A DNA stretch of 22,280 bases from an uncultured Lachnospiraceae bacterium (GTDB taxonomy: Bacteria; Bacillota; Clostridia; Lachnospirales; Lachnospiraceae), in assembly GCA_910586275.1 (NCBI GenBank), contig CAJUIM010000057.1:1-22280 (forward strand), written 5' to 3'. The notes under the pieces are model-generated. The model saw only the letters and a list, made by a program, of their open reading frames with translations, was not told where the DNA came from and searched no databases. Position numbers and translations under genes: made by a program. Numbering within the stretch: the stretch's first letter is position 1; each line of letters opens with the position of its first letter. This document shows, piece after piece, positions 15,512 to 22,280 of the stretch.

Positions 15512-16489
15512 GTGCAGAGAATCAATGAAGATATAAAGAGCGGCAGGCTGAAACAGATGTATCTTCTGTACGGCGAGGAGGCATATCTGCGGAAACAATA
15601 TAAGGACAGGCTGCGGCATGCGTTGGCGGCCGACGGGGATACGATGAATTACAGCTATTTTGAAGGGAAGGACATTTCGGTGGGAGCCGTGGTGGATTTG
15701 GCGGAAACCATGCCTTTTCTTGCCGAGCGGAGAGTCATTGTCATCGAAAACAGCAATCTGTTCAAGGCCGGCGGGGAGAAAATGGCGGAGTATTTGGCGG
15801 ATCCGGCGGAATCGGCATATTTTGTTTTCGTGGAAAAGGAAGTGGATAAGCGGAGCAAACTATTCAAGACGGTTTCCGCCAAAGGTACGGCGGCAGAATT
15901 TGCGGTGCAGAATGAAGGAACTTTAAAAAAGTGGATTCTCGGCATGATAAAAAAGGAGAACAAACAGATAACGGAACAGTCGCTGAATTATTTTCTGGAA
16001 AAGACAGGCACGGATATGGAGAATATCCATAAGGAATTGGAGAAGCTGCTTTGCTACTGCATGGATAAGGAGGTTATTGCAAAGCAGGATATCGAGGAAA
16101 TCTGTACCAAGCGTGTCAGCAGCCATATCTTTGACATGGTGAATGCCATTGCGGACAGGCAGCAGAAGAAAGCACTGGATCTGTATTATGAACTGTTGGC
16201 TCTGAAAGAACCTGCCATGCGTATTCTTTTTCTGATTGCAAGGCAGTTCAATATGCTGCTGCAGGTGAAGGAACTAAAGGGCAAAGGCTATGACAATAAG
16301 ACAATCGGGGGAAAGGTGGGGCTGCAGCCTTTTATTGCCGGAAAATATGTGACACAGGCCGGGAAGTTCAGGGGCAGTGATTTGAGAAATGCCTTGGAGG
16401 CCTGCGTGGAAGCGGAGGAGGCCGTGAAAACAGGACGGATGAATGATGTGATGAGCGTGGAACTTTTGATTGTGCGGTATAGCAGATGA
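15512..16489 (+). CDS. holA: DNA polymerase III subunit delta
   Basis: This is the delta subunit of the clamp loader, which opens the beta sliding clamp during replication. From GTG 15512 it is 325 aa, which fits the family. The N-terminal AAA+-like domain starts QRINEDIKSGRLKQMYLLYGEEAYLRKQYKDRL and continues with MPFLAERRVIVIENSNLFK. The middle lid domain and the C-terminal collar helices (FDMVNAIADRQQKKALDLYYELLALKEPAMRILFLIARQFNMLLQVKELK...GLQPFIAGK) are both complete. A perfect ribosome site decides the start. In Bacillus comEC precedes and rpsT follows holA, but neither is here. Its stop overlaps the longest frame of the next gene by 4 bases. Confidence 0.95.
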   Translation: MQRINEDIKSGRLKQMYLLYGEEAYLRKQYKDRLRHALAADGDTMNYSYFEGKDISVGAVVDLAETMPFLAERRVIVIENSNLFKAGGEKMAEYLADPAESAYFVFVEKEVDKRSKLFKTVSAKGTAAEFAVQNEGTLKKWILGMIKKENKQITEQSLNYFLEKTGTDMENIHKELEKLLCYCMDKEVIAKQDIEEICTKRVSSHIFDMVNAIADRQQKKALDLYYELLALKEPAMRILFLIARQFNMLLQVKELKGKGYDNKTIGGKVGLQPFIAGKYVTQAGKFRGSDLRNALEACVEAEEAVKTGRMNDVMSVELLIVRYSR

Positions 16490-16524
16490 AAACCGTCAGG
16501 GACAGGAAACGGGAAGGAACCGTG

Positions 16525-18060
16525 ATGGATAGGGGGATGAAAAAGAGAACTTGGGCAGCAGCCGGGATGATTGGAATTGTCTTGGGGATAGCGGCTCTTT
16601 TGGGTGTGCAATGTGGGAGGTATTTTCGGCAAAATATGGATTTACAGAAGATGCTCGCAGCACAGGAAGAGGCGGCAGCGGTTTATGAAGAGGAAATAAG
16701 CAGGCTGCAGGCGCGGCTGGCGGAGATTTCGGAGACAGAGAAAACGGAAGAAACGGAGACGGAAATAGGTTTTCTGAAAAAAGGAGGAACCTATTTGATT
16801 GACAGTAGTTCCCAGTTGGAGGAACTGGCCGCTATGATAGAGGAAAAAGAGGAAGTAGAGCCGGGAGTATTGGCATCGGAGGCTTCTTATCGGCTGCGGG
16901 CAGATTTGAAGATGCCGGATTGGTTTTGCATAGGGACGGAAGAAACGCCGTTTGCAGGGATTTTTGACGGGGACGGGAAGGCTGTAAGGGGGAAATTTCC
17001 TTTCCGCGGGAGCGGGGCGGAATGTTTGTTTTATGTAGGGGAAAATGCCTTGATAGAGAATCTGGAAGTGGATAATGACATGACTCTCTCTGCCGCGGCA
17101 GAAGTCAGGGTTTCCGTGCAGAGCAAGGACGAATGCATGGAATTGGAGCGGAACTTAGAAACCTTCCCGGACTGTAGAATTCGGCTTGGGATTCATGCAT
17201 GGGATTTGAATATGGATGCGATAGCAGAGGATCTGCAGGAAAGGTGGGAAAGGAATCAAGGGGAAGAGAATTATTACATCAGTGTATATTTTTATCCGGA
17301 AGAGGATGAGGACGAGGCAGGATGGAAGCCGGATATGGCCACAGCCATGACATCTTTTGCGGGACTGGCCGGGGAGAGATGGGACGGGGACGTGACGGAA
17401 ATTATAAAGCAGGAGGGCGGCTATCTTCGGTATATCGGGCTGAAGCATATGGAAGGGCTGAATTATTGCATTGTGGAAACAGGGGCATTGGATCACTTCA
17501 GGAGAAATAACGCAGGATATCATTTGTTTCTGGAAGGGAAATGGGAGGGGAAGAACGTGCCGCCACAGCATATATATATTCCGTACACGGATATGGAAAT
17601 GGGATGGCTTGGATATGGCGGGGACGGCTTAGTGACGGCGGAAGATATAAACTTTGACGGACGGAATGATTTGCTGATTCATGAGGGATATTCCGGCGGC
17701 AGCGGAGGAAGCTGGAATAATTACCGGGCGGTAATCTGGAATGATGAAAAGGGTTTGTTCGAATTTTATCCGTCTTTTCCGGAACAGCTGGTTTCTTTGG
17801 AATTTGACAGGCAAAGAGTGGTGACACGGTACCGGTTGGGATTTGCTTATGAATGTGTGGAAGAATACGGAGTGGTGGACGGGGAATATGTATGTACAAG
17901 GAAGCTGGCATTGGAGGCGAAGCCCGGTGAAACCGATTGGATATTCGTATTATCTTATTATGAAATGGAAAAACTGGTGGAAACGGTGGATGTGACGGAT
18001 ATGGGAGTAGAGGAAATCGGAGCGCTGTACCCGGATTTGAATTATTGGTCAAAAGGGTAA
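16525..18060 (+). CDS. Membrane-anchored multi-domain protein of unknown function
   Basis: I do not recognise a named family. From ATG 16525 (GGAAGGA at 16512-16518, 6 bases upstream) it is 511 aa. A frame from ATG 16486, overlapping holA by 4 bases, is also open. Residues about 8-30 (TWAAAGMIGIVLGIAALLGV) form one membrane segment. Next comes a short coiled coil (LQKMLAAQEEAAAVYEEEISRLQARLAEI) and a Thr/Glu linker. A GLUG-like strand block follows, YRLRADLKMPDW then PFAGIFDGDGKAVRGKFP. The last 150 residues hold DINFDGRNDLLIHEG, a DxNxDGxxD calcium-loop-like motif of the kind found in FG-GAP/VCBS-like domains, before SGGSGGSWNNYRAVIWN. It is probably exported and anchored facing outwards. 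It may bind calcium or sugars, but that is inference. Confidence 0.82.
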   Translation: MDRGMKKRTWAAAGMIGIVLGIAALLGVQCGRYFRQNMDLQKMLAAQEEAAAVYEEEISRLQARLAEISETEKTEETETEIGFLKKGGTYLIDSSSQLEELAAMIEEKEEVEPGVLASEASYRLRADLKMPDWFCIGTEETPFAGIFDGDGKAVRGKFPFRGSGAECLFYVGENALIENLEVDNDMTLSAAAEVRVSVQSKDECMELERNLETFPDCRIRLGIHAWDLNMDAIAEDLQERWERNQGEENYYISVYFYPEEDEDEAGWKPDMATAMTSFAGLAGERWDGDVTEIIKQEGGYLRYIGLKHMEGLNYCIVETGALDHFRRNNAGYHLFLEGKWEGKNVPPQHIYIPYTDMEMGWLGYGGDGLVTAEDINFDGRNDLLIHEGYSGGSGGSWNNYRAVIWNDEKGLFEFYPSFPEQLVSLEFDRQRVVTRYRLGFAYECVEEYGVVDGEYVCTRKLALEAKPGETDWIFVLSYYEMEKLVETVDVTDMGVEEIGALYPDLNYWSKG

Positions 18061-18083
18061 TTAGAGAAAGAGAGGAAAAAAGA

Positions 18084-18533
18084 ATGAGTAAAATTGATGA
18101 AATCAGGGCAGAAATGGTAACGGCCATGAAGAATAAGGATAAGGAGAGAAAAGACACGCTTTCCATGCTGTTGGCGGCTTTGAAAAATAAAGCAATTGAC
18201 AAGCGGGAAGATCTGACCGAAGCAGAGGAATATGAGGTAATTAAGAAGGAAATCAAGCAGACAAAGGAGACTATGGAACTGGCTCCCGAGGACAGGGAGG
18301 ACATAAAGGAACAGTGCAGGAAACGTCTGGAGGTGCTGCAGGAGTTCGCGCCGGAAGAAATGGGGGAGGATGCCATCCGGGAGGCCGTACGGGAAACACT
18401 TGCTGCCCTTGGCATTGACAGTCCTTCCGTCAAGGATAAGGGAAAAATAATGAAGGAGCTGATGCCGAAGGTAAAAGGAAAGGCGGACGGTGCTGCGGTA
18501 AACAGAATTGTAGGGGAAGTCATCGGAAAATAG
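18084..18533 (+). CDS. yqeY: GatB/YqeY domain-containing protein
   Basis: It is 149 aa from ATG 18084, the standard YqeY length. AGAGG (18071-18075) lies 8 bases upstream. The longer frame from 18045 overlaps the previous gene. The sequence follows the family closely: a start of SKIDEIRAEMVTAMKNKDKERKDTLSMLLAALKN, then LTEAEEYEVIKKEIKQTKETME, and a C-terminal half with IREAVRETLAALGI and VKGKADGAAVNRIVGEVI. This helical domain also occurs as the C-terminal tRNA-binding part of GatB, so a tRNA-related role is suspected but unproven for the free protein. In many genomes it follows rpsU, which is not seen here. Confidence 0.95.
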   Translation: MSKIDEIRAEMVTAMKNKDKERKDTLSMLLAALKNKAIDKREDLTEAEEYEVIKKEIKQTKETMELAPEDREDIKEQCRKRLEVLQEFAPEEMGEDAIREAVRETLAALGIDSPSVKDKGKIMKELMPKVKGKADGAAVNRIVGEVIGK

Positions 18534-18551
18534 CAGGAAGGGTGAGAAGAT

Positions 18552-19358
18552 ATGATGAGGCATACGCCGAGACCACAGGAAATATACAGGCATTTCAAGG
18601 GGAATCTGTATCAGATTATCACAGTGGCAAAGCATTCGGAAACAGGAGAGCAGCTTGTCGTCTATCAGGCTATGTATGGAGAATTCCGCATATATGCCCG
18701 TCCGCTTTCCCTGTTTATGGAACGGGTGAACCGCGGAAAATACCCGCAGGCGGAACAGGAATACCGGTTTGAAATCGCGGAACCGAGTCGGGATGCAGAA
18801 GGAGCGGGTATGGCCGGAGGCATGGCATGGAGCGGCGCACGGCATATGCAGAGTGAGGCCGCGGTCAAAGGAGCCGGCTATGGCACAGATTACATGTCCG
18901 GAGAGAAAAAGGATGCGGTTCGGAACAACGGCATGGCAGATGATAGTTTCACCGGGAAGGAAGAGTGGGGCTGCGGAGCGGAAGCGGACGGCCGGAAGGA
19001 ATCGCGTACCGGAAGCTGTGAAGAAGCAAGTGCGGGAAACCGTGAGGAAGCAAGTGCGGGAAGCCGCGAAGAAGCAAGTACCGGAAGCCGTGAAGAAGCA
19101 TATGCCGACGGCATAGGGCAGGAGGCAGAAGAACTGCATATGGATCCTATGGTACTGGAGTTTCTGGATGCCTCCACTTATGAAAAACGGCTGAATATTT
19201 TAGCCGGCCTTCATCATAGAATTACAGACGACATGATTAATATAATGGCAATGGCGACGGATATTGAGGTGAAGCCGGGAGACGTGGAAGAACGTTATGC
19301 GGAACTCCGCAACTGTCTGATGAAGATGGAGCGGTTCGAATGCAACAGGCTGCGGTAG
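18552..19358 (+). CDS. DUF1653 domain protein with an internal 24-bp tandem repeat
   Basis: Residues 1-75 are a DUF1653 domain (RPQEIYRHFKGNLYQIITVAKHSETGEQLVVYQAMYGEFRIYARPLSLFMERV), a small beta-rich domain of unknown function. A low-complexity Gly/Ala/Glu/Arg-rich linker of about 100 residues follows, with four tandem copies of an 8-residue unit (GSREEASA-type, residues 154-185). The C-terminal 75 residues (LHMDPMVLEFLDASTYEKRLNILAGLHHRITDDMINIMAMATDIEV) form a helical block found after DUF1653 in related bacteria. There is no signal peptide or membrane segment, so it is probably cytoplasmic. The 18-base gap from yqeY and a GGAAGGG-type site support the start. The linker is probably the variable part of the gene. 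Confidence 0.85.
   Translation: MMRHTPRPQEIYRHFKGNLYQIITVAKHSETGEQLVVYQAMYGEFRIYARPLSLFMERVNRGKYPQAEQEYRFEIAEPSRDAEGAGMAGGMAWSGARHMQSEAAVKGAGYGTDYMSGEKKDAVRNNGMADDSFTGKEEWGCGAEADGRKESRTGSCEEASAGNREEASAGSREEASTGSREEAYADGIGQEAEELHMDPMVLEFLDASTYEKRLNILAGLHHRITDDMINIMAMATDIEVKPGDVEERYAELRNCLMKMERFECNRLR
19011..19106. repeat. 24-bp tandem repeat, four copies, inside the DUF1653 gene
   Basis: Units start at 19011, 19035, 19059 and 19083, each of the type GGAAGCCGTGAAGAAGCAAG plus 4 bases. Units 2 and 3 differ from unit 1 by 3 or 4 bases, and unit 4 diverges at its end. The unit is a multiple of three, so copy-number change keeps the frame. A shifted frame (18769-19116) also stays open across the repeat and reads as a charged helix, but it has no start support. 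Confidence 0.9.
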
Positions 19359-19418
19359 GCTTGAAAGGGGCGGGACGGAGTTTGGGATCTATAAGGAAGC
19401 GGGAAGATTGGAGAGGGC

Positions 19419-21170
19419 ATGAAATATAACCATATTGTGGAAGGGAAGTTTATAAGCAGGCCAAACCGATTCATTGCCTATGTGGATATCGACGGAAAGA
19501 CCGAGAAAGTACATGTGAAGAATACCGGAAGATGCAGGGAACTTCTGACGGAAAATGCAATTGTTTATCTGGAAAAGAGCGAAAACGGACAGCGTGCCAC
19601 CGCCTATGACCTGATTGCGGTGCGGAAAGGGGAGCGGCTGGTCAATATGGATTCCAATGCGCCGAACAAGGCAGTGGGAGAATGGCTGCTGACAAGAGAA
19701 CTGTTTCCCTTACTCAGGACAGTGCAGGCAGAGAAAACGTATAAGAATTCCCGCTTTGACTTCTATGTGGAAACGGAGGAAGAAAAAATCTTTCTGGAAG
19801 TGAAGGGGGTCACTCTGGAAAAAGGAAATGCCGTCTATTTTCCCGATGCCCCGTCGGAACGCGCGGTCAGGCATGTGGAGGAATTGGCAGAGGCAAGAAG
19901 GGAAGGCTATGGGGCATATATTGTTTTTGTGATACAGATGGAGGGAGCGGATTTCCTCTCCCCTAACCGGGAGACGCAGCCGGCTTTTGCAGAGGCATTG
20001 GAACAGGCAGAGCGGGCCGGAGTGAAAATCCTTGCATATGACTGCGCGGTAACGCCGGACACTATGGAAATCAGGAATCCCGTACCGGTAAAAATATCCT
20101 TGCTGAGCCGGATTGCCGAGCCGTTGCTGAAATGGTACGACAATGGCAGACGGGTTCTTCCATGGCGGGAGAATCCCAAACCTTATTATGTATGGCTGTC
20201 GGAGATTATGCTGCAGCAGACAAGAGTGGAGGCTGTGAAACCCTATTTTGACCGTTTTATCCGGGAGGTGCCGGACATCGGCACATTGGCAGGACTGGAA
20301 GAGGATAAGCTGGTAAAGCTTTGGGAAGGGCTTGGCTATTATAATAGGGTGCGCAACCTGCAGAAAGCCGCCAGGATGATTATGGAGGAATACGGAGGGG
20401 AGATGCCGGGAGAGTATGGGCAGATTATGAAACTGCCCGGTATCGGCAGCTATACGGCAGGCGCCATAGCTTCCATTGCTTTCGGGCAGTCCGTTCCGGC
20501 GGTGGACGGCAATGTGCTCCGGGTATTGTCCCGCCTGCGGACGGATGATGCGGACATACTTTCGCAGAAGACGAAAACAAGGGTGGAAACGGAACTGTCC
20601 GCTTTTTTGCCGGCAGGCAGGGCAGGGGACTTCAATCAGGCATTGATGGAACTGGGAGCCATGGTCTGCCTGCCCAACGGGGAGCCGAAATGCGGAGAAT
20701 GTCCCTGGAGTCCCTTCTGTCTGGCACATCTGCAGGGCCGATGGCAGGAATTTCCGAAGAAGAAGCCTAAGAAAGCGAGGACAATAGAGGAAAAGACGGT
20801 ATTAATCGTGCAGGATGAGGAAAAGGCGGCATTCTGTAAACGCCCTGCCAAAGGCCTGCTGGCAGGAATGTACGGTTTTCCTATGCTGGAAGGATATCGT
20901 TCGGAGGAGGAAGTGCTGGGATATTTAAAGAATATGGGGTATCAGGTAATCCGCATTCTTCCTGCCGGGGATGCTAAGCATATTTTTTCCCACCGGGAAT
21001 GGCATATGAAAGGGTATGCGGTACGGGTGGACGAATTGGAGAGGACAGAGGGGAATACAGTGCCGGAAGGGTGGATTTTCATAGACCGGGAAGAGGCTAG
21101 GGAGAAGTATCCGATCCCGTCGGCTTATGCGGCTTATGCCGGTTATTTGGATATCCGGCTGGGAATATAA
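19419..21170 (+). CDS. Fused SfsA-like nuclease and A/G-specific adenine glycosylase MutY
   Basis: One frame of 583 aa joins two families. Residues 1-225 are SfsA: HVKNTGRCRELL, then NMDSNAPNKAVGEWL, E127-V-K129 in FLEVKGVTL, and FPDAPSERAVRHVEEL. SfsA is a DNA/RNA-binding putative nuclease. Residues about 230-583 are a full MutY, which removes adenine opposite 8-oxoguanine. It has LPWR (247-250), catalytic E262 in SEIMLQQTRV, the helix-hairpin-helix LPGIGSYTAG (339-348), D363 in VDGNV, and cysteines C417, C425, C428 and C434 for the [4Fe-4S] cluster. The C-terminal NUDIX-like domain has HIFSHREWHM. The first cysteine gap is 7 residues, against 6 in E. coli. GGAGAGGG (19410-19417) precedes the start. 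No internal stop or ribosome site separates the halves, so a true fusion is likely. Confidence 0.93.
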   Translation: MKYNHIVEGKFISRPNRFIAYVDIDGKTEKVHVKNTGRCRELLTENAIVYLEKSENGQRATAYDLIAVRKGERLVNMDSNAPNKAVGEWLLTRELFPLLRTVQAEKTYKNSRFDFYVETEEEKIFLEVKGVTLEKGNAVYFPDAPSERAVRHVEELAEARREGYGAYIVFVIQMEGADFLSPNRETQPAFAEALEQAERAGVKILAYDCAVTPDTMEIRNPVPVKISLLSRIAEPLLKWYDNGRRVLPWRENPKPYYVWLSEIMLQQTRVEAVKPYFDRFIREVPDIGTLAGLEEDKLVKLWEGLGYYNRVRNLQKAARMIMEEYGGEMPGEYGQIMKLPGIGSYTAGAIASIAFGQSVPAVDGNVLRVLSRLRTDDADILSQKTKTRVETELSAFLPAGRAGDFNQALMELGAMVCLPNGEPKCGECPWSPFCLAHLQGRWQEFPKKKPKKARTIEEKTVLIVQDEEKAAFCKRPAKGLLAGMYGFPMLEGYRSEEEVLGYLKNMGYQVIRILPAGDAKHIFSHREWHMKGYAVRVDELERTEGNTVPEGWIFIDREEAREKYPIPSAYAAYAGYLDIRLGI

Positions 21171-21197
21171 AATAGTAAGTTTCACATTGCAATTTAA

Positions 21198-21212
21198 GCC
21201 GCCAAAGGCGGC
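21198..21212 (+). promoter_or_regulatory. Stem-loop next to the glycosyltransferase ribosome site
   Basis: GCCGCC-AAA-GGCGGC is a perfect 6-bp GC stem with a 3-base loop. It ends 2 bases before the ribosome site GGAGGG (21215-21220). It could affect translation or protect the 5' end. It has no T-tract and is not a good terminator of the preceding gene. Confidence 0.5.
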
Positions 21213-21214
21213 AT

Positions 21215-21220
21215 GGAGGG
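21215..21220 (+). promoter_or_regulatory. Ribosome site deciding the glycosyltransferase start
   Basis: GGAGGG lies 5 bases before ATG 21226. The open frame from 21127 begins inside the previous gene and has a non-family N-terminus, so 21226 is the preferred start. Confidence 0.8.
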
Positions 21221-21225
21221 TTAAG

Positions 21226-22251
21226 ATGAAATTACTGACATTTACGGTGCCATGTTATAATTCGGGGGAATATATGGAGAAATGCGTGGATTCCCTGCTG
21301 ACCGGCGGCGAAGATGTGGAAATCATCATTGTGGATGACGGTTCCGCAGACAATACGGCAGTTATAGCCGATGAATATGAAAGAAAGTATCCGTCCATCG
21401 TCAAGGCGGTGCATAAGGAAAACGGGGGACATGGTTCCGCGGTCAACGCGGGACTGGAACATGCAACGGGACTTTATTTCAAAGTCGTGGACAGTGACGA
21501 CTGGGTGAAAGAATCGGCTTATAATGAAATACTTGCAGTCCTGCGGGAACTGGCAGGAGGGGAAAAAGTGCTGGATATGCTGGTCAGCAATTTTGTATAT
21601 GAAAAAGAAGGGGAGAAAAAGAACAAGGTAATGCGCTACCGCCATGCACTTCCTGAGGATGAATTGTTCACATGGGATAAAGTAAGGCATTTTCACAAAG
21701 GGCAGTATATTCTTATGCATTCCGTCATATTCCGCACCAAGCTGCTAAAGGAATGCGGCCTGAAACTGCCGGAGCATACTTTTTATGTGGACAATCTGTT
21801 TGTATTTGAGCCGCTTCCGTTTGTAAGGAATATGTATTATATCGATGTGAACTTTTACCGTTATTATATTGGACGGGAAGGTCAGTCCGTGAATGAGACA
21901 ATCATGATATCCAGGATTGACCAGCAGATTGCCGTCAATAAAAGAATGGTGGACTATATGACGGAAAACAAAGCCAAGCTGAAGAATAACAAGAAAATGC
22001 GGACTTATATGATAAATTATCTGGAAATCATCACTACGGTTTCCTCCATACTGCTTATACGGGGCGGAACGGAAGAACATCTGCAGAAAAAGAAAGAACT
22101 TTGGGACTATATCAAGCAGAAGGACAGGGTGCTATATAACCGTCTGCGATACGGTATTCTGGGAAACTCCATGAATCTGCCCGGAAAAGGCGGACGGAAA
22201 ATATCGGTGGAGGGCTACCGCATCTGCCGGCGTTTCTTTAAATTTAACTGA
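21226..22251 (+). CDS. Family 2 glycosyltransferase
   Basis: It is 341 aa from ATG 21226. The GT-A fold starts KLLTFTVPCYNSGEYMEKCVDSLL. The nucleotide-sugar motifs are VDDGS (D37-D38) and VDSDD (D89-D92), and HKENGGHGSAVNAGLEHATG is the family loop. The C-terminal part is helical and basic (RGGTEEHLQKKKELWDYIKQKDRVLYNRLRYG), without a clear membrane segment. GT2 enzymes transfer sugars from NDP-sugars to glycans, lipids or wall polymers on the cytoplasmic face of the membrane. The substrate cannot be told from sequence. It follows the SfsA-MutY gene by 55 bases with a hairpin between. No polysaccharide cluster is visible before the window ends. The stop is followed by 29 bases with no further gene. 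Confidence 0.92.
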   Translation: MKLLTFTVPCYNSGEYMEKCVDSLLTGGEDVEIIIVDDGSADNTAVIADEYERKYPSIVKAVHKENGGHGSAVNAGLEHATGLYFKVVDSDDWVKESAYNEILAVLRELAGGEKVLDMLVSNFVYEKEGEKKNKVMRYRHALPEDELFTWDKVRHFHKGQYILMHSVIFRTKLLKECGLKLPEHTFYVDNLFVFEPLPFVRNMYYIDVNFYRYYIGREGQSVNETIMISRIDQQIAVNKRMVDYMTENKAKLKNNKKMRTYMINYLEIITTVSSILLIRGGTEEHLQKKKELWDYIKQKDRVLYNRLRYGILGNSMNLPGKGGRKISVEGYRICRRFFKFN

Positions 22252-22280
22252 TAAACTAAGGGAAGACTGCGGCCATACGC

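Noticed and set aside
18769..19116. 115-codon + strand frame reading the 24-bp repeat as a charged helix (VKKQVRE-type)
   Set aside because: It has no ribosome site and no upstream start support, and it overlaps the DUF1653 frame, which has conserved domains on both sides.
18042..19139. 365-codon minus-strand open frame opposite yqeY and the DUF1653 gene
   Set aside because: It is a shadow of two real + strand genes. Its repeated CFFTASGTCF-type segments are the antisense reading of the 24-bp repeat.
19361..19395. TTGAAA and TATAAG before the SfsA-MutY gene as a promoter
   Set aside because: The spacing is 23 bases, outside the usual 16-18.

Overview
The window looks like a chromosomal segment of a spore-forming Clostridia, most likely a Lachnospiraceae (Clostridium cluster XIVa type) bacterium. 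The reasons are moderate GC content, strong AGGAGG-type ribosome sites, the sporulation genes yqfC and yqfD next to phoH and ybeY, a SpoVB-like flippase, and an NfnAB-type electron-bifurcating pair. The species assignment is inference. All 18 supported genes are on the + strand. I see no rRNA, tRNA, CRISPR array, transposase, phage gene or integration site.

Layout. (1) 1-2601: a promoter and structured leader, then nfnA-nfnB (ferredoxin:NADP oxidoreductase with flavin-based bifurcation). (2) 2602-3100: a 499-bp gene-free stretch rich in hairpins: a perfect 30-bp palindrome, an intrinsic terminator, a further stem-loop, then a promoter. (3) 3101-4772: a membrane-anchored MORN-repeat protein and the 23S rRNA methyltransferase rlmH, ending in a hairpin. 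(4) 4773-7537: a promoter, a 737-residue protein made almost wholly of Sel1 repeats, and a small conserved-looking orphan protein. (5) 7611-8915: pyrimidine nucleoside phosphorylase. (6) 8939-12090: the sporulation and RNA-maturation block yqfC-yqfD-phoH-ybeY, with a sigma-E-like promoter directly before yqfC. (7) 12124-15331: a SpoVB/MurJ-like flippase and an FN3 + GH28 pectin hydrolase without a signal peptide. (8) 15512-19358: holA (DNA polymerase III delta), a membrane-anchored multi-domain orphan, a YqeY-family protein, and a DUF1653 protein with a 24-bp tandem repeat. (9) 19419-22251: a fused SfsA-MutY protein and a family 2 glycosyltransferase.

Most genes are housekeeping and closely spaced, with short gaps or 4-bp overlaps (phoH/ybeY, and possibly holA/orphan). 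Mixed among them are lineage-specific proteins: MORN, Sel1, the 74-residue protein, and the coiled-coil/GLUG-like/DxNxDG protein. The most unusual single gene is the SfsA-MutY fusion, which joins a putative nuclease to the adenine glycosylase that removes A opposite 8-oxoG. Other points of interest are the hairpin cluster after nfnB, the possible leaderless sigma-E start of yqfC, and the repeat-bearing DUF1653 gene. I did not find a clear new multi-gene defence or mobile system. Several annotated starts are set here by ribosome sites rather than by the longest open frame.
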